Part shown: piece after piece, positions 28,572 to 37,502 of the stretch
Layout of the letters: the number at the start of each line of letters is the position of its first letter
Numbering within the stretch: position 1 is the first letter of the stretch
Source: Mycobacterium stomatepiae
GTDB taxonomy: Bacteria > Actinomycetota > Actinomycetes > Mycobacteriales > Mycobacteriaceae
DNA: 64,000 nt
Direction of reading: 5' to 3'
Assembly (NCBI RefSeq): GCF_010731715.1
Contig: NZ_AP022587.1
Coordinates: 4,402,001-4,466,000, forward strand
The notes under the pieces: model-generated
The model's input: the letters and a program-made list of their open reading frames with translations, nothing else
The model's database searches: none
What the model was told of the DNA's origin: nothing
Translations under genes and position numbers: made by a program

Positions 28572-28629
28572 GCACGACGACCTCCGCCTCCTCCCCCCAC
28601 TGGCGGGGGTCGTCCCATTTCTGGGGTAA
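28570..28629 (+). CDS. Possible 19-residue leader peptide
   Basis: ATG 28570 to TAA 28629 encodes MHDDLRLLPPLAGVVPFLG. It begins within the right arm of a stem-loop and contains two prolines in a row, a known ribosome-slowing feature. The ssd start follows 108 nt later. It is too short to prove by coding statistics. Confidence 0.3.
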   Translation: MHDDLRLLPPLAGVVPFLG

Positions 28630-28737
28630 TTTTCCCGGTATTCAGACCATTTGACGCAGCCTTCGCGCGTTGCGGGCACAGTGTTATCCGTCGGGGCAGG
28701 CGCGCGTCGCACCCCGAGCTGCCCGCACGGTGGTGGG

Positions 28738-29811
28738 GTGACTATTGCGACCGGCGCCGAAGCGAGAGGTTCCGCGGGTGTGCTCGCGGTGTTGACCGAC
28801 CCGATCCTGCGCGACGAGCTGGACCGGGTGGCCGCCGCGGTCGGCGTTCGCGTGGTGCACGCCGGTGGTTCGGCGGTCGGTCGGAAAACGTGGTTGGCGG
28901 CCGCGGACCGTTGCGGGCGCGCCGCGCTGCCGCGTCGCACTCACGTCAGCGTGCTGACTGCCGCCGAACCCACGACGGCAACCTGGGCGGCCGCCGTTGC
29001 GGTCGGCGCCCAGCATGTGCTGCTCGTGCCCGGGCAGGAACACGAATTAGTCCGCGAACTCGCCGAATCCGCTGACTCGATCCGGGACGACGGGTCGCGC
29101 GGCGCGGCCGTCGCGGTGATCGGGGGTTGCGGTGGGGCCGGCGCCTCGCTGTTCGCGGCCGCGGTGGCGCGGGCCGCGCCCGACGCACTACTGGTGGATC
29201 TCGATCCCTGGGGTGGCGGCGTCGACTTGTTGCTCGGCGGTGAGGCCACACCGGGTGTGCGCTGGCCCGACTTGGCACTGCAGGGCGGCCGGCTGAACTG
29301 GTCGGCGGTGCGCGACGCGCTGCCGCGCGTGCACGGCGTCAGCCTGCTGTCGGGCACGCGGCGCGGCTACGAGCTGGACGCGGGGCCGGTGGACGCGGTC
29401 ATCGATGCGGGCCGGCGCGGGGGAGTCACGGTTGTCTGCGATCTGCCCCGTCGGCTGACCGACGCCACCCAGACTGCACTGGATGCCGCCGACCTTGTCG
29501 TCGTCGTCAGCCCGTGCGATGTGCGGTCCTGCGCGGCGACCGCCGCGATGACGCCGGTGCTGGCCGTGATCAATCCCAACCTCGGGTTGGTGGTCCGGGG
29601 CCCGTCGCCGGGCGGGTTGCGCGCGGCGGAGGTCGCTGACATCGCCGGCCTGCCGCTGCTGGCGTCGATGAAGGCTCAACCGCAACTTGCCGAGCAGCTC
29701 GAGCATGGTGGCCTGCGCCTGGGGCGGCGATCGGCGCTGACGGCGGCGGCTCGCCGGGTGCTGGCGGTGCTGCCTCCCACGGGCTCGGGACCGAAGGCCA
29801 GGGCGGCGTGA
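28738..29811 (+). CDS. ssd: Ssd, septum-site-determining MinD/CpaE-like protein
   Basis: A 357-residue protein of the MinD/CpaE superfamily. The receiver-like N-terminal half precedes a P-loop region GGCGGAGAS. The normal KGGxGKS lysines are absent, so ATP turnover may be weak or lost, as noted for the M. tuberculosis Ssd, which inhibits septum formation when overproduced. The GTG at 28738 is chosen because the coding pattern becomes typical there. It overlaps tadA by 4 nt (GTGA) and heads the tad-like cluster. Confidence 0.88.
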   Translation: MTIATGAEARGSAGVLAVLTDPILRDELDRVAAAVGVRVVHAGGSAVGRKTWLAAADRCGRAALPRRTHVSVLTAAEPTTATWAAAVAVGAQHVLLVPGQEHELVRELAESADSIRDDGSRGAAVAVIGGCGGAGASLFAAAVARAAPDALLVDLDPWGGGVDLLLGGEATPGVRWPDLALQGGRLNWSAVRDALPRVHGVSLLSGTRRGYELDAGPVDAVIDAGRRGGVTVVCDLPRRLTDATQTALDAADLVVVVSPCDVRSCAATAAMTPVLAVINPNLGLVVRGPSPGGLRAAEVADIAGLPLLASMKAQPQLAEQLEHGGLRLGRRSALTAAARRVLAVLPPTGSGPKARAA

Positions 29812-30971
29812 GCGGATCGCTTATCGAGCGGGTACGCGAGCGGCTGGCGACGGAGTCGGCGCCGCTGCGGCCCAATGTGGTCGCCGCCGCGATCCGCGCC
29901 GAATCCGGCGGGATGCTCGGCGACACCGAGGTTCTGGCCAACCTCCGGGTGCTGCAGACCGAACTGACCGGCGCCGGGATCCTCGAGCCGTTGCTGTGCG
30001 CGGACGGCACCACCGACGTCCTGGTCACCGCGCCGGATGCGGTGTGGGTCGACGATGGAAACGGTTTGCGACGCAGCCAAATCCGATTTGCCGACGAGGG
30101 CGCGGTCCGGCGGCTGGCTCAGCGGCTGGCGTTGGCCGCCGGTCGTCGGCTCGATGACGCGCAGCCCTGGATCGACGGCCAGCTGACCGGCATCGGCGCC
30201 GGCGGGTTCGCGGTTCGGCTGCACGCGGTGTTGCCACCCGTGGCCGCCGGCGGTACGTGCGTGTCGTTGCGGGTCCTGCGTCCGGCCACACAGGATTTGG
30301 CGGCGCTGACCGCGGCGGGCGCAATCGAGCCCGCGGGTGCCGCACTAGTGGCCGACATCATCGCGGCCCGGTTGGCCTTCCTGGTGGGCGGCGGCACCGG
30401 TGCGGGCAAGACAACTTTGCTGGCGGCGATGCTCGGCGCGGTATCGCCGACCGAGCGGATCGTGTGCGTCGAGGATGCCGCCGAATTGGCGCCCCGGCAT
30501 CCGCATCTGGTCAACTTGGTCGCCCGGTGCGCGAATATCGAAGGCGTGGGCGAGGTTCCGGTGCGCCAGCTCGTCCGGCAGGCGCTGCGGATGCGGCCCG
30601 ACCGCATCGTGGTCGGTGAGGTCAGGGGCGCCGAAGTGGTTGACCTACTCGCGGCGCTGAACACCGGGCACGACGGCGGCGCGGGCACGGTGCATGCCAA
30701 CAGCCCGGGTGAGGTCCCCGCACGGCTCGAGGCGTTGGGCGCGCTCGGCGGATTGGACCGGGCCGCGTTGCACAGCCAGCTCGCCGCGGCGGTCCAGGTG
30801 CTGCTGCACGTCGCCCGGGACCGCGGCGGTCGGCGCCGGCTCGCCGAGATCGCGCTGCTGCGCCAGGTAGGTGCGCGGGTCCGCGCGGTGCCGGTGTGGA
30901 GCGCGGATCAGGGGCTGACCGACGCTGCCGACGAGCTGCATCGCCTACTGCGAAGCCGGTTGCCGGCATGA
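29808..30971 (+). CDS. TadA/CpaF-type secretion ATPase (Rv3659c-like)
   Basis: A 387-residue hexameric ATPase of the type II/IV secretion family. It has Walker A GGGTGAGKTT, the Asp box region VCVEDAAEL and RPDRIVVGEVRGAEV as the Walker B. It would power assembly of Flp-type pili in the inner membrane. It is coupled by overlap to ssd upstream and to tadB downstream (ATG 30968 inside its end). It appears intact, in contrast to the genes after it. Confidence 0.93.
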   Translation: MSGSLIERVRERLATESAPLRPNVVAAAIRAESGGMLGDTEVLANLRVLQTELTGAGILEPLLCADGTTDVLVTAPDAVWVDDGNGLRRSQIRFADEGAVRRLAQRLALAAGRRLDDAQPWIDGQLTGIGAGGFAVRLHAVLPPVAAGGTCVSLRVLRPATQDLAALTAAGAIEPAGAALVADIIAARLAFLVGGGTGAGKTTLLAAMLGAVSPTERIVCVEDAAELAPRHPHLVNLVARCANIEGVGEVPVRQLVRQALRMRPDRIVVGEVRGAEVVDLLAALNTGHDGGAGTVHANSPGEVPARLEALGALGGLDRAALHSQLAAAVQVLLHVARDRGGRRRLAEIALLRQVGARVRAVPVWSADQGLTDAADELHRLLRSRLPA

Positions 30972-31764
30972 ACCACATATCCGCCGCCGCGATGTTGACG
31001 GCGCTGGCGCTCTTGGTCTTTCCGGCATCGCCGCGGCGGCGACTGGCCGCTTGCACCTCAGCACGGCGGCTCGTCGTCGGCGCGCGCGGGGTGGTTTGCC
31101 TCGCGGCGTGCGCCGCTGTCGCGGCCGCGGTGGTGCTGCCGCCGACGACAGTTCTGGCCGCCGCAATCGTGGCCGCCACGGCGAGCGTGCGCTACCGCCG
31201 GCGTCGTCGGCTCCGCCGTGCGATCGAGGAGGGCCAAACATTGGAAGCCGCGCTCGATGTGTTGGTCGGCGAGCTGCGAGTGGGTTCGCATCCGGTGCGG
31301 GCGTTTGGTGTGGCGGCCGATGAAACCCTTGGTGCGGTTTCGATGTCGCTGCGCGGGGTCGCGGCGCGGGCGCGATTGGGCGCAGACGTGACGGCGGGCT
31401 TGCGCGCCGTGGCGGGCTGTTCGGCGCAGCCCATCCATTGGCACCGACTGGCGGTGTGCTGGCAGCTGGCCAGTGATCACGGCCTTGCGATCGCCACGCT
31501 GATGCGTACCGCGCAACGCGATATCGTTGAACACCAGCGCTTCTCGTCGCGGGTTGATTCGGGCATGGCTGGGGCGCGTGCCACCGCGGCGATATTGGCG
31601 GGGCTGCCGCTGCTGGGAGTCTTGCTGGGCCAACTGATCGGGGCGCGGCCGCTAAGTTTCCTGCTGAGTGGGCACGCGGTGGGTGGCTGTTGGTGGTCGG
31701 GTCGGTGTTGGCATGCGGCGGGCTGCTGTGGTCGGACCGAATCATCGATAGAGCCGGGTCATGA
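30968..31764 (+). pseudogene. tadB-like membrane protein with -1 frameshift (Rv3658c-like)
   Basis: From ATG 30968 the frame encodes a TadB/GspF-like membrane protein to about 31680 (...LSFLLSGHAVG). The expected ending WLLVVGSVLACGGLLWSD follows in another frame and reaches TGA at 31762-31764, overlapping the next ATG. One missing G in the GTGGGTGG tract at 31679-31686 explains it; restoring it gives 265 residues, within one of the M. tuberculosis protein. As it stands, translation runs on into the next gene's 3' frame. Confidence 0.8.
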
Positions 31765-32326
31765 GTATCGCGGCGGTACTGCTGGCCGCGGCGTTGTTGA
31801 TCGGGCCGCGCCCGTCTGTGGTGCGAATACGGGCCGGCACAACACTTCCCGCGCATCGGCCAGACCCGGCTGGGCCGGCGAGTCCGGGCAGGGGTCTGAC
31901 CCGCTGGCCGTGTGCCTGCAAGCCGGGATGGCGGTGTCGACCGCGACCGCCGCGATCGCGGGGTCGGCACCGCCGAAACTAGCCCGGGTATTGCGGCGGG
32001 CCGCTGATCTGCTCGCGCTGGGCGCCGATCCCGCTGTCGCATGGTCGATCTCGCGCGACAAATCGGTCGATGTGCAAACCGATGCGCTGCTGCGGCTGGC
32101 CCGGCGTTCGGCCTCGTCGGGTGCCGCGCTGGCCGACGGCGTCGCCGAACTGGCCGACCAGGCTCGACACGACGCCGCGCACGCCGCCGCGGCGGCCGCC
32201 GAGCGGGCGGGTGTGCTGATCGCCGGACCACTGGGGCTCTGCTTCCTGCCGGCGTTCGTCTGCCTCGGCATTGTCCCGCTGGTGGCGGGGCTGGCCGGAG
32301 ATGTGCTGCAGTCGGGCTTGCTGTGA
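31761..32326 (+). pseudogene. tadC-like membrane protein, disrupted (Rv3657c-like)
   Basis: ATG 31761 begins correctly (MSIAAVLLAAALLIGP). After about 31810 the frame becomes arginine/proline-rich nonsense and stops at 31982. The typical TadC body (AVCLQAGMAVSTATAAIA...) resumes in the frame shared with tadB from about 31905 and ends at 32326. A short segment after DPLA also seems missing. The two frame changes cancel, so a 452-residue TadB-TadC fusion with a scrambled middle is encoded from 30968 to 32326. Confidence 0.75.
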
Positions 32327-32359
32327 ACGTCGGACAAAGACCACAACAGAGAGAATGTA

Positions 32360-32563
32360 TTGGTGATAAACATGTTTCGCGTAGCCATGGCGCGGATGCC
32401 GGTGCTGGCCGCCGACGAGTCGGGGATGTCCACTGTCGAGTACGCCATCGGCACGATTGCCGCGGCCGCCTTCGGCGCGATTCTCTACACGGTCGTCACC
32501 GGCGATTCAATCGTATCGGTGTTGACCAACATCATCGGTCGTGCACTCAACACCAAGGTCTAG
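32360..32563 (+). CDS. Flp-type pilin-like protein, DUF4244 (Rv3656c-like)
   Basis: A 67-residue prepilin-like protein. DESG|MSTVEYAIGTIAAAAFG shows the glycine cleavage site, glutamate at +5 and the following hydrophobic helix. A TTG at 32360 or ATG at 32372 may start it. It is the probable major subunit of the Tad machinery and has no disruption. It lies between the damaged tadC and tadE genes. Confidence 0.85.
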   Translation: MVINMFRVAMARMPVLAADESGMSTVEYAIGTIAAAAFGAILYTVVTGDSIVSVLTNIIGRALNTKV

Positions 32564-32889
32564 CCGGCTGCGCCGGCGCGAGCACGGTGGAAGCGGCGTT
32601 GGCGATCGCCGCACTGGTCGTGGTTCTGGTGGGATGCCTGGCCGGTATCACGGCCGTGTCGATGCAGGTTCGCTGCGTCGATGCCGCTCGCGAGGCCGCC
32701 CGACTGGCCGCGCGTGGTGACGAACGGTCGGCGATCGGCGCGGCACGCCATATCGCCCCGGGCGGCGCGCAGGTGCAGGTGCGGCGTGACGGCGACTTCA
32801 TCGTGGCGACCGTCGTCGCCCACTCAAAGATATTGCCCGCGTTGGATATCAGCGCCAGGGCGGTTTCCGCGGCGGAGCCGTCGGGATGA
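32541..32889 (+). pseudogene. tadE-like pseudopilin with lost start frame (Rv3655c-like)
   Basis: The TadE domain reads ASTVEAALAIAALVVVLVG...AVSAAEPSG and ends at TGA 32887-32889. In this frame no start codon lies upstream of GTG 32587, inside the pseudopilin motif. A GTG at 32541 in another frame reads a basic leader ending RRREHG, exactly what should precede ASTVEAA. If GCGAGCACGGT, present once at 32577, had been present twice in tandem, the two frames would join. Loss of one 11-bp unit is therefore the likely cause. Confidence 0.65.
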
Positions 32890-32905
32890 CCGCGGCGCGG
32901 CGACC

Positions 32906-33217
32906 GTGGTCGCGGCGGCGATGGTCGCCGTGCTGCTGTGTGTCACCGGCGCGAGCGTCTACATCGGCGCCGTGGTGGTGGCACGTCATCGTGCGCAGGC
33001 AGCTGCTGATCTGGCCGCGCTGGCCGCCGCGGCGCGGTTACCTTCCGGAGCCGCGGCGGCGTGCGCGCGGGCGACTACGGTAGCCCGCGGGATGCGAGTC
33101 GACGATATCGGCTGCCGGGTGGATGATCTCGATGTCGTCGTGACCGTGCGGGTGGCGGTGCCGTTCGGTGGTGTGGCCCAAGCCGCCGCGCGGGCCGGAC
33201 CCTTTGACGCGGCGTGA
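32906..33217 (+). CDS. TadE/F-like pseudopilin (Rv3654c-like)
   Basis: About 103 residues from GTG 32906, or 98 from ATG 32921. A hydrophobic helix (VVAAAMVAVLLCVTGASVYIGAVVVARHRAQAAADLAALAAAA) with the TadE/Flp-like QAAADLAAL segment is followed by a small domain with two cysteines. In-frame sequence before the GTG reads RRDDRGAAT, which belongs to the same motif but has no start codon, so the 5' end may be affected like that of tadE. Last gene of the cluster; its stop abuts the stop of the opposite-strand gene. Confidence 0.7.
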   Translation: MVAAAMVAVLLCVTGASVYIGAVVVARHRAQAAADLAALAAAARLPSGAAAACARATTVARGMRVDDIGCRVDDLDVVVTVRVAVPFGGVAQAAARAGPFDAA

Positions 33218-34255
33218 TCAGCCGTTGTCGTCTGGGGCTTTTGGCAACCCGGCGTTGGTGAGCTCCTCGTCGCTGGGCAAGCGCAGCGACACCAGCCCGA
33301 CGAAGGTCTCCGGTTCGAGTTCCACGCGGTTCGCCGTGACGTGCACCGGCACCCAGTTGCCGTCGAAGCCACGCATCCGCAGCACGCGGTTGGTCGACCC
33401 CTTGCCGAATTCCTTAGTCATGGCTGACATCTGGGACACGTCGTCGGGATGGACATGCGGCCTGTCCTTGTCGGCACCACGCCAGTCGTAGAAGGTGCAG
33501 GGTTCGTCGAGCCATTTCAGCAGCGTCCAGTTGTTGAGGTCGACGAGTGCCCGGTGAACGCCCGCTTGGCGCAGGCCGTTGAGGATGCGCAGGGCCAGAT
33601 CGTCGGTGGAGACCAGTGGGCCTTTCAGCTCGGCACGCCAGTTCATCGCCCGCGCAACGAGGTTGTCCTTGCTGTCCGCGCCGGACTCCAGCCCGCTGCG
33701 GCCGACGAAACCGATTCGGATGGGATTTCCCTGCCAATCGGTGAGATCCCAAGTGCTGCAAATTGTTTGGCCAGGCTCTGCCTTGACCGCCATCGCGAGT
33801 ATCTTGGTTTCGTTCGGATTGAGTTCGCGCGACGGAAGGTCTTCGGCAAACGCTCTGCCGAACGTGACTTCGACTTCCGGATTCTTTCCGCTAATGGCCA
33901 GCGACTCCCGCGTGTCGGTCGCGACACCCAGGGTCAGGTCCCACTTCAGCGGGCCCGCGGTGGGCCGCTCGGGCGGATCGATGTCGGTCGGGCCGGTCCA
34001 CACGTACACGCCGTGGATACAGCCGTCGGACATCACCACCGGCTCGGTGCGGATCACCCGGTCGTGCTTGGGAGTGATGCTGCTCAGGCTCTGTCCGGTG
34101 CGCATCGTCTCAGCGATGGCGGTGCGCACCGCGGCGAGATGGGGACTGCGGCGGAGGAAGGTGGTGATGGGGACAAGGTTCTTGAGCTGCCGCCCCTGTG
34201 CAACGACGGCAGGCTCGTCCCCCAGTGTCTCCACGAGCAACCAGTCGTGGGCCAT
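33218..34255 (-). CDS. PAS/GAF-like sensory protein (Rv3651-like)
   Basis: A 345-residue soluble protein, the same length as Rv3651. I recall a crystal structure of that protein showing tandem PAS-like and GAF-like domains without an output domain. Nothing in the sequence identifies a ligand or an enzyme activity. It starts at ATG 34253-34255 and converges with the last tad gene. The PE/PE_PGRS genes found beside it in H37Rv are not present here. Confidence 0.8.
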   Translation of the reverse strand: MAHDWLLVETLGDEPAVVAQGRQLKNLVPITTFLRRSPHLAAVRTAIAETMRTGQSLSSITPKHDRVIRTEPVVMSDGCIHGVYVWTGPTDIDPPERPTAGPLKWDLTLGVATDTRESLAISGKNPEVEVTFGRAFAEDLPSRELNPNETKILAMAVKAEPGQTICSTWDLTDWQGNPIRIGFVGRSGLESGADSKDNLVARAMNWRAELKGPLVSTDDLALRILNGLRQAGVHRALVDLNNWTLLKWLDEPCTFYDWRGADKDRPHVHPDDVSQMSAMTKEFGKGSTNRVLRMRGFDGNWVPVHVTANRVELEPETFVGLVSLRLPSDEELTNAGLPKAPDDNG

Positions 34256-34568
34256 GAGGTCGATTTTAGGGCGCTCCGCGGCAACTGTGGATCCCCGGGC
34301 ACGCCGTCATCGCTCCAGCAAAGCCCATCGCGACATCAGTTCGGCGATACCGCGAATCGACTTCGCCGCCGCTAAGTGACTGGTAAGTTTGCAAACGCCA
34401 TCACAGCCTTGGTAGGTTTTGTGCTCCGGCCGTTGGTCGCGCTTTGAGACAGCACGCTGGCGTTTCTTCAGCCACTAGGAAGCGCATTCGGCGGTTGTTA
34501 TATGCGGTTCCGTCGAGGTCGACCGTCGAGGGGTCGGTCGCCGTCCTTCGGTTTGCTCAGCGCGATCT
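34256..34568. other. Intergenic region, no gene seen
   Basis: A 313-bp gap between the Rv3651-like start and the helicase stop. H37Rv carries a PE gene at about this place, but no PE motif is found here in any frame. The region has a mix of AT-rich and ordinary sequence without repeats that I can recognise. Confidence 0.5.
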
Positions 34569-36872
34569 CTACGGCAACTCGTCAAGTACCAGTCTGAGCA
34601 CCTGCACAGCGCCCGCTTTATCCAGCGGGTCGTTGCCGTTGCCGCACTTGGGAGACTGCACGCAGGACGGACAGCCCATCGAGCATTCGCACGCCTCGAT
34701 CGCCGCCGCGGTGGCACTCAGCCAGGTCCGCGCTTGCCGGAAACCGCGTTCGGCGAAGCCCGCCCCGCCCGGATGCCCGTCGTAGACGAACACGCTGGGC
34801 ACACCGAGCGGGCCGACCGCCGTGGACATTCCGCCGATGTCACCGCGGTCGCAGCTGGCCACCAACGGCAGCAGCCCGATCGCCGCATGTTCGGCCGCGT
34901 GCAACGATGCGGGAATCCGTGGTCCGTCAATCCCCTTGTATGCCAATGCTTCCTGCGTGATGGTGTACATGACCGCGGTGGTGTCGAGGACATGCTCGGG
35001 CATGTCCAGCTCGATGAAATCGATGACCTCCCCGGACAATCGCCGGCGCAGGTAGCCCACCACCTGATGAGTGACCCGGACCGGCACCACGCCCAGGGTC
35101 ACCGGACCGAACCTCGACTGCTCGCCGCCGCCGGTGACCTTGATGTCGGTGGTTTGGCGCGCGAACGTCGCGTAACCGGGATCCTCGGCGTGCACGAACG
35201 CCATTGCGCCCTCGAGATCCAGCGAATCGACAACGTACGTGTCGCCCTGATGGAGGTAAACCGCTCCCGGATGCACCGAGGCGGGGGCCTGGCCGAGCCC
35301 GGTGCTGCCCAGCAGTCGGCCGGTGTCGGCCTCCACGATGACGATCTGGCCTCCCGCCGAGCCCCTGATGTCCACCGCGCCATGGGGTTCTAGACCGGGT
35401 ACGGGAAAGTACTTGCCGCCCCGGCGACGCAGTAGCCCGTCGTCGACCAGCCCCTCGGCTACCTGCCCGGCGCCCATTTCTCGAACCTCTGCCTCCTCGA
35501 GCGGCAATTCCGTTGCGGCACAGAGCAGTTGGGGACCCAAAATGTATGGGTTGGACGGGTCGATCACCACGCGTTCGACCGGTTTGTCCAGCAGGGCCGC
35601 GGGATTGTGCACCAGATAGGTGTCCAGCGGGTCGTCGCGGGCGATCAGCACCACCAGGGCGCCTTGCCCCCGGCGCCCGGAACGGCCGGCCTGCTGCCAG
35701 AACGAGGCCACCGTCCCGGGGAAACCGGCGAGCACCACCGCATCCAGCCCGGCGATGTCGACACCCAGCTCCAGCGCGTTGGTGGTGGCCAGGCCCCGCA
35801 ATCGGCCCTCGGCCAGCGCGCGCTCCAGCGCGTTGCGGTCCTCGGCGAGGTAACCGGCCCGATAGGACGCCACCGTCTGGGCAAGGTCCGCGGCAATGTC
35901 GCCCAGTCGCGCCCGGGCGCCAAGCGCGGTCAATTCGGCCGCCCGCCGCGACCGGACGAACGTCAGCGTCTGTGCTCCCTCGGCGACCAGGTCGGCCATC
36001 ACCCGCGCCGCCTCGACGCCGGCCGAACGGCGCACCGGGGCGCCATGCTCGCCGGTGACGTCGGTGCGCAACGCGGGTTCCCACAACGCCACGGTCCGCT
36101 CACCCTGCGGTGAGCCGTCTTCGGTGACCTCTTCGACGGGCAGGCCGATCAGTTCGGACGCCGTCGTTCCGGGCGAATCCGTCGTCGCACTGGCGAAAAT
36201 CACCGTCGGCGCGCTCGAGTAGCGCGCACACAACCGCAGCAGCCGGCGCAACACCATCGCCACGTTGGAGCCGAAAACGCCGCGGTAGTAATGACATTCG
36301 TCGACGATCACGAAGCGCAGGCCGCGCAGCAGGACGGCCCAGCGCGGATGGTTGCGCAAGATCGACAAATGGATCATGTCGGGATTGGAGAACAGCCAGC
36401 GCGAGCGCTCTCGCGCGAAGCGGCGCACCTCGGCGGGACTGTCGCCGTCATAGGCGGTGGGCACGACGTCAGCCAGTCTCGGCACGGCGGCCGTCAGCGC
36501 GTGCGCGGCGCGCAATTGGTCGTGACCGAGCGCTTTCGTCGGCGACAGGTACAGCACCCGGGCCAACGGGTCCGTCGCCAGCGCATTGAGCACCGGCAGT
36601 TGATAGGCCAGCGATTTGCCCGACGCGGTGCCGGTGCTGACCACGACATGACGCCCCGCGTGGGCCAGCTCCGCGGCCTCAAATTGATGTGACCACGGCG
36701 CGCTGATACCCCGGTCGGCAAAGGCGGCGATGACGTCGGATTCGGCCCATTCCGGCCAAATGTGGGGCCGGCCGCCGCGGGCCGGCAACTCCGCGACGTG
36801 GCGCAGCGGATGCTCGTCGGGCGCGGTGCCGGCGAGCGCGACGGCCAGCAGGTCGCTGCCGAAACTCGCCAC
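34569..36872 (-). CDS. DEAD/DEAH-box helicase with DUF1998 zinc domain, MrfA/Hrq1-like
   Basis: A 767-residue superfamily 2 helicase. Motif I is STGTASGKS, motif II is DECH (IVDECHYYRG), motif III is SAT and motif VI is QQAGRSGRRGQG. The C-terminal DUF1998 region ends in a four-cysteine cluster (CECSMGCPSCVQSPKCGNG). Related proteins (MrfA of Bacillus, Hrq1 of yeast) act in repair of mitomycin or cross-link damage. Length agrees with Rv3649. It is divergent from cspA. Confidence 0.93.
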   Translation of the reverse strand: MASFGSDLLAVALAGTAPDEHPLRHVAELPARGGRPHIWPEWAESDVIAAFADRGISAPWSHQFEAAELAHAGRHVVVSTGTASGKSLAYQLPVLNALATDPLARVLYLSPTKALGHDQLRAAHALTAAVPRLADVVPTAYDGDSPAEVRRFARERSRWLFSNPDMIHLSILRNHPRWAVLLRGLRFVIVDECHYYRGVFGSNVAMVLRRLLRLCARYSSAPTVIFASATTDSPGTTASELIGLPVEEVTEDGSPQGERTVALWEPALRTDVTGEHGAPVRRSAGVEAARVMADLVAEGAQTLTFVRSRRAAELTALGARARLGDIAADLAQTVASYRAGYLAEDRNALERALAEGRLRGLATTNALELGVDIAGLDAVVLAGFPGTVASFWQQAGRSGRRGQGALVVLIARDDPLDTYLVHNPAALLDKPVERVVIDPSNPYILGPQLLCAATELPLEEAEVREMGAGQVAEGLVDDGLLRRRGGKYFPVPGLEPHGAVDIRGSAGGQIVIVEADTGRLLGSTGLGQAPASVHPGAVYLHQGDTYVVDSLDLEGAMAFVHAEDPGYATFARQTTDIKVTGGGEQSRFGPVTLGVVPVRVTHQVVGYLRRRLSGEVIDFIELDMPEHVLDTTAVMYTITQEALAYKGIDGPRIPASLHAAEHAAIGLLPLVASCDRGDIGGMSTAVGPLGVPSVFVYDGHPGGAGFAERGFRQARTWLSATAAAIEACECSMGCPSCVQSPKCGNGNDPLDKAGAVQVLRLVLDELP

Positions 36873-36973
36873 GTCACACCCTCCAAGGATCAGTCAGGGA
36901 CACAAGTCTGTCGCCGAGACCATGAACATGGTTGACTGTTTGCGGTCGTAGCTTCTGTGTTCGTGTCAAAACT

Positions 36974-37009
36974 TCGCAGGATCGACGTTGCGACCCGCGG
37001 TTCCTGCGA
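36974..37009. repeat. Inverted repeat in the cspA upstream region
   Basis: TCGCAGGA (36974-36981) and TCCTGCGA (37002-37009) are separated by 20 nt, about 110 bp before the cspA start. It could be a leader hairpin of the kind that makes cold-shock mRNAs temperature-sensitive, or an operator between the divergent helicase and cspA genes. Confidence 0.35.
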
Positions 37010-37120
37010 GGTTAACGGTCGGGTGAAGTTCCGACTACTCCGTGAGGTATGGCGGTGACAACGGGCCCGGGGCACCGAAAAGCGGTGCTCCGAACCTTGA
37101 AGAAAAGGAAAGATCGAGAA

Positions 37121-37324
37121 ATGCCACAGGGAACTGTGAAGTGGTTCAACGCGGAGAAGGGGTTCGGTTTCATCGCTCCTGAAGATGGTTCCGCGGACGT
37201 TTTTGTCCACTACACGGAGATCCAGGGTTCGGGCTTCCGCACCCTCGAAGAAAATCAGAAGGTCGAGTTTGAGATCGGCCACAGCCCTAAGGGGCCCCAG
37301 GCCACCGGAGTCCGCTCCGTCTAA
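37121..37324 (+). CDS. cspA: Cold-shock protein CspA
   Basis: A 67-residue single cold-shock domain that binds RNA and single-stranded DNA. It contains RNP1 KGFGFI and RNP2 VFVHY. The ATG at 37121 gives the family's standard N-terminus [10 protein letters not shown] and is preceded by AAGGAAAGA. The gene has a long leader and its own terminator, so it is monocistronic. Confidence 0.97.
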   Translation: MPQGTVKWFNAEKGFGFIAPEDGSADVFVHYTEIQGSGFRTLEENQKVEFEIGHSPKGPQATGVRSV

Positions 37325-37341
37325 ATCGAGCAGATTCTGAC

Positions 37342-37389
37342 GAAAACCCCCCGTGCAACCCGCTTTGTGGGTGTCGCCGGGGGGTTTTC
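37342..37389 (+). terminator. Intrinsic terminator of cspA
   Basis: The stem GAAAACCCCCC / GGGGGGTTTTC is perfect over 11 bp. An inner ACCC/GGGT pairing extends it, and the descending arm ends in TTTTC. It starts 17 nt after the cspA stop. Confidence 0.85.
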
Positions 37390-37502
37390 ACTATCTATTC
37401 ACACGTCCGCTACCTTGGGGCGCAATCGGCCGACACGCCACGTGCGGCGCCGCGCCGAATGCCTCGAAGCGGGGACGGGCGGCCTGGCTTACTGTCGGTG
37501 TG

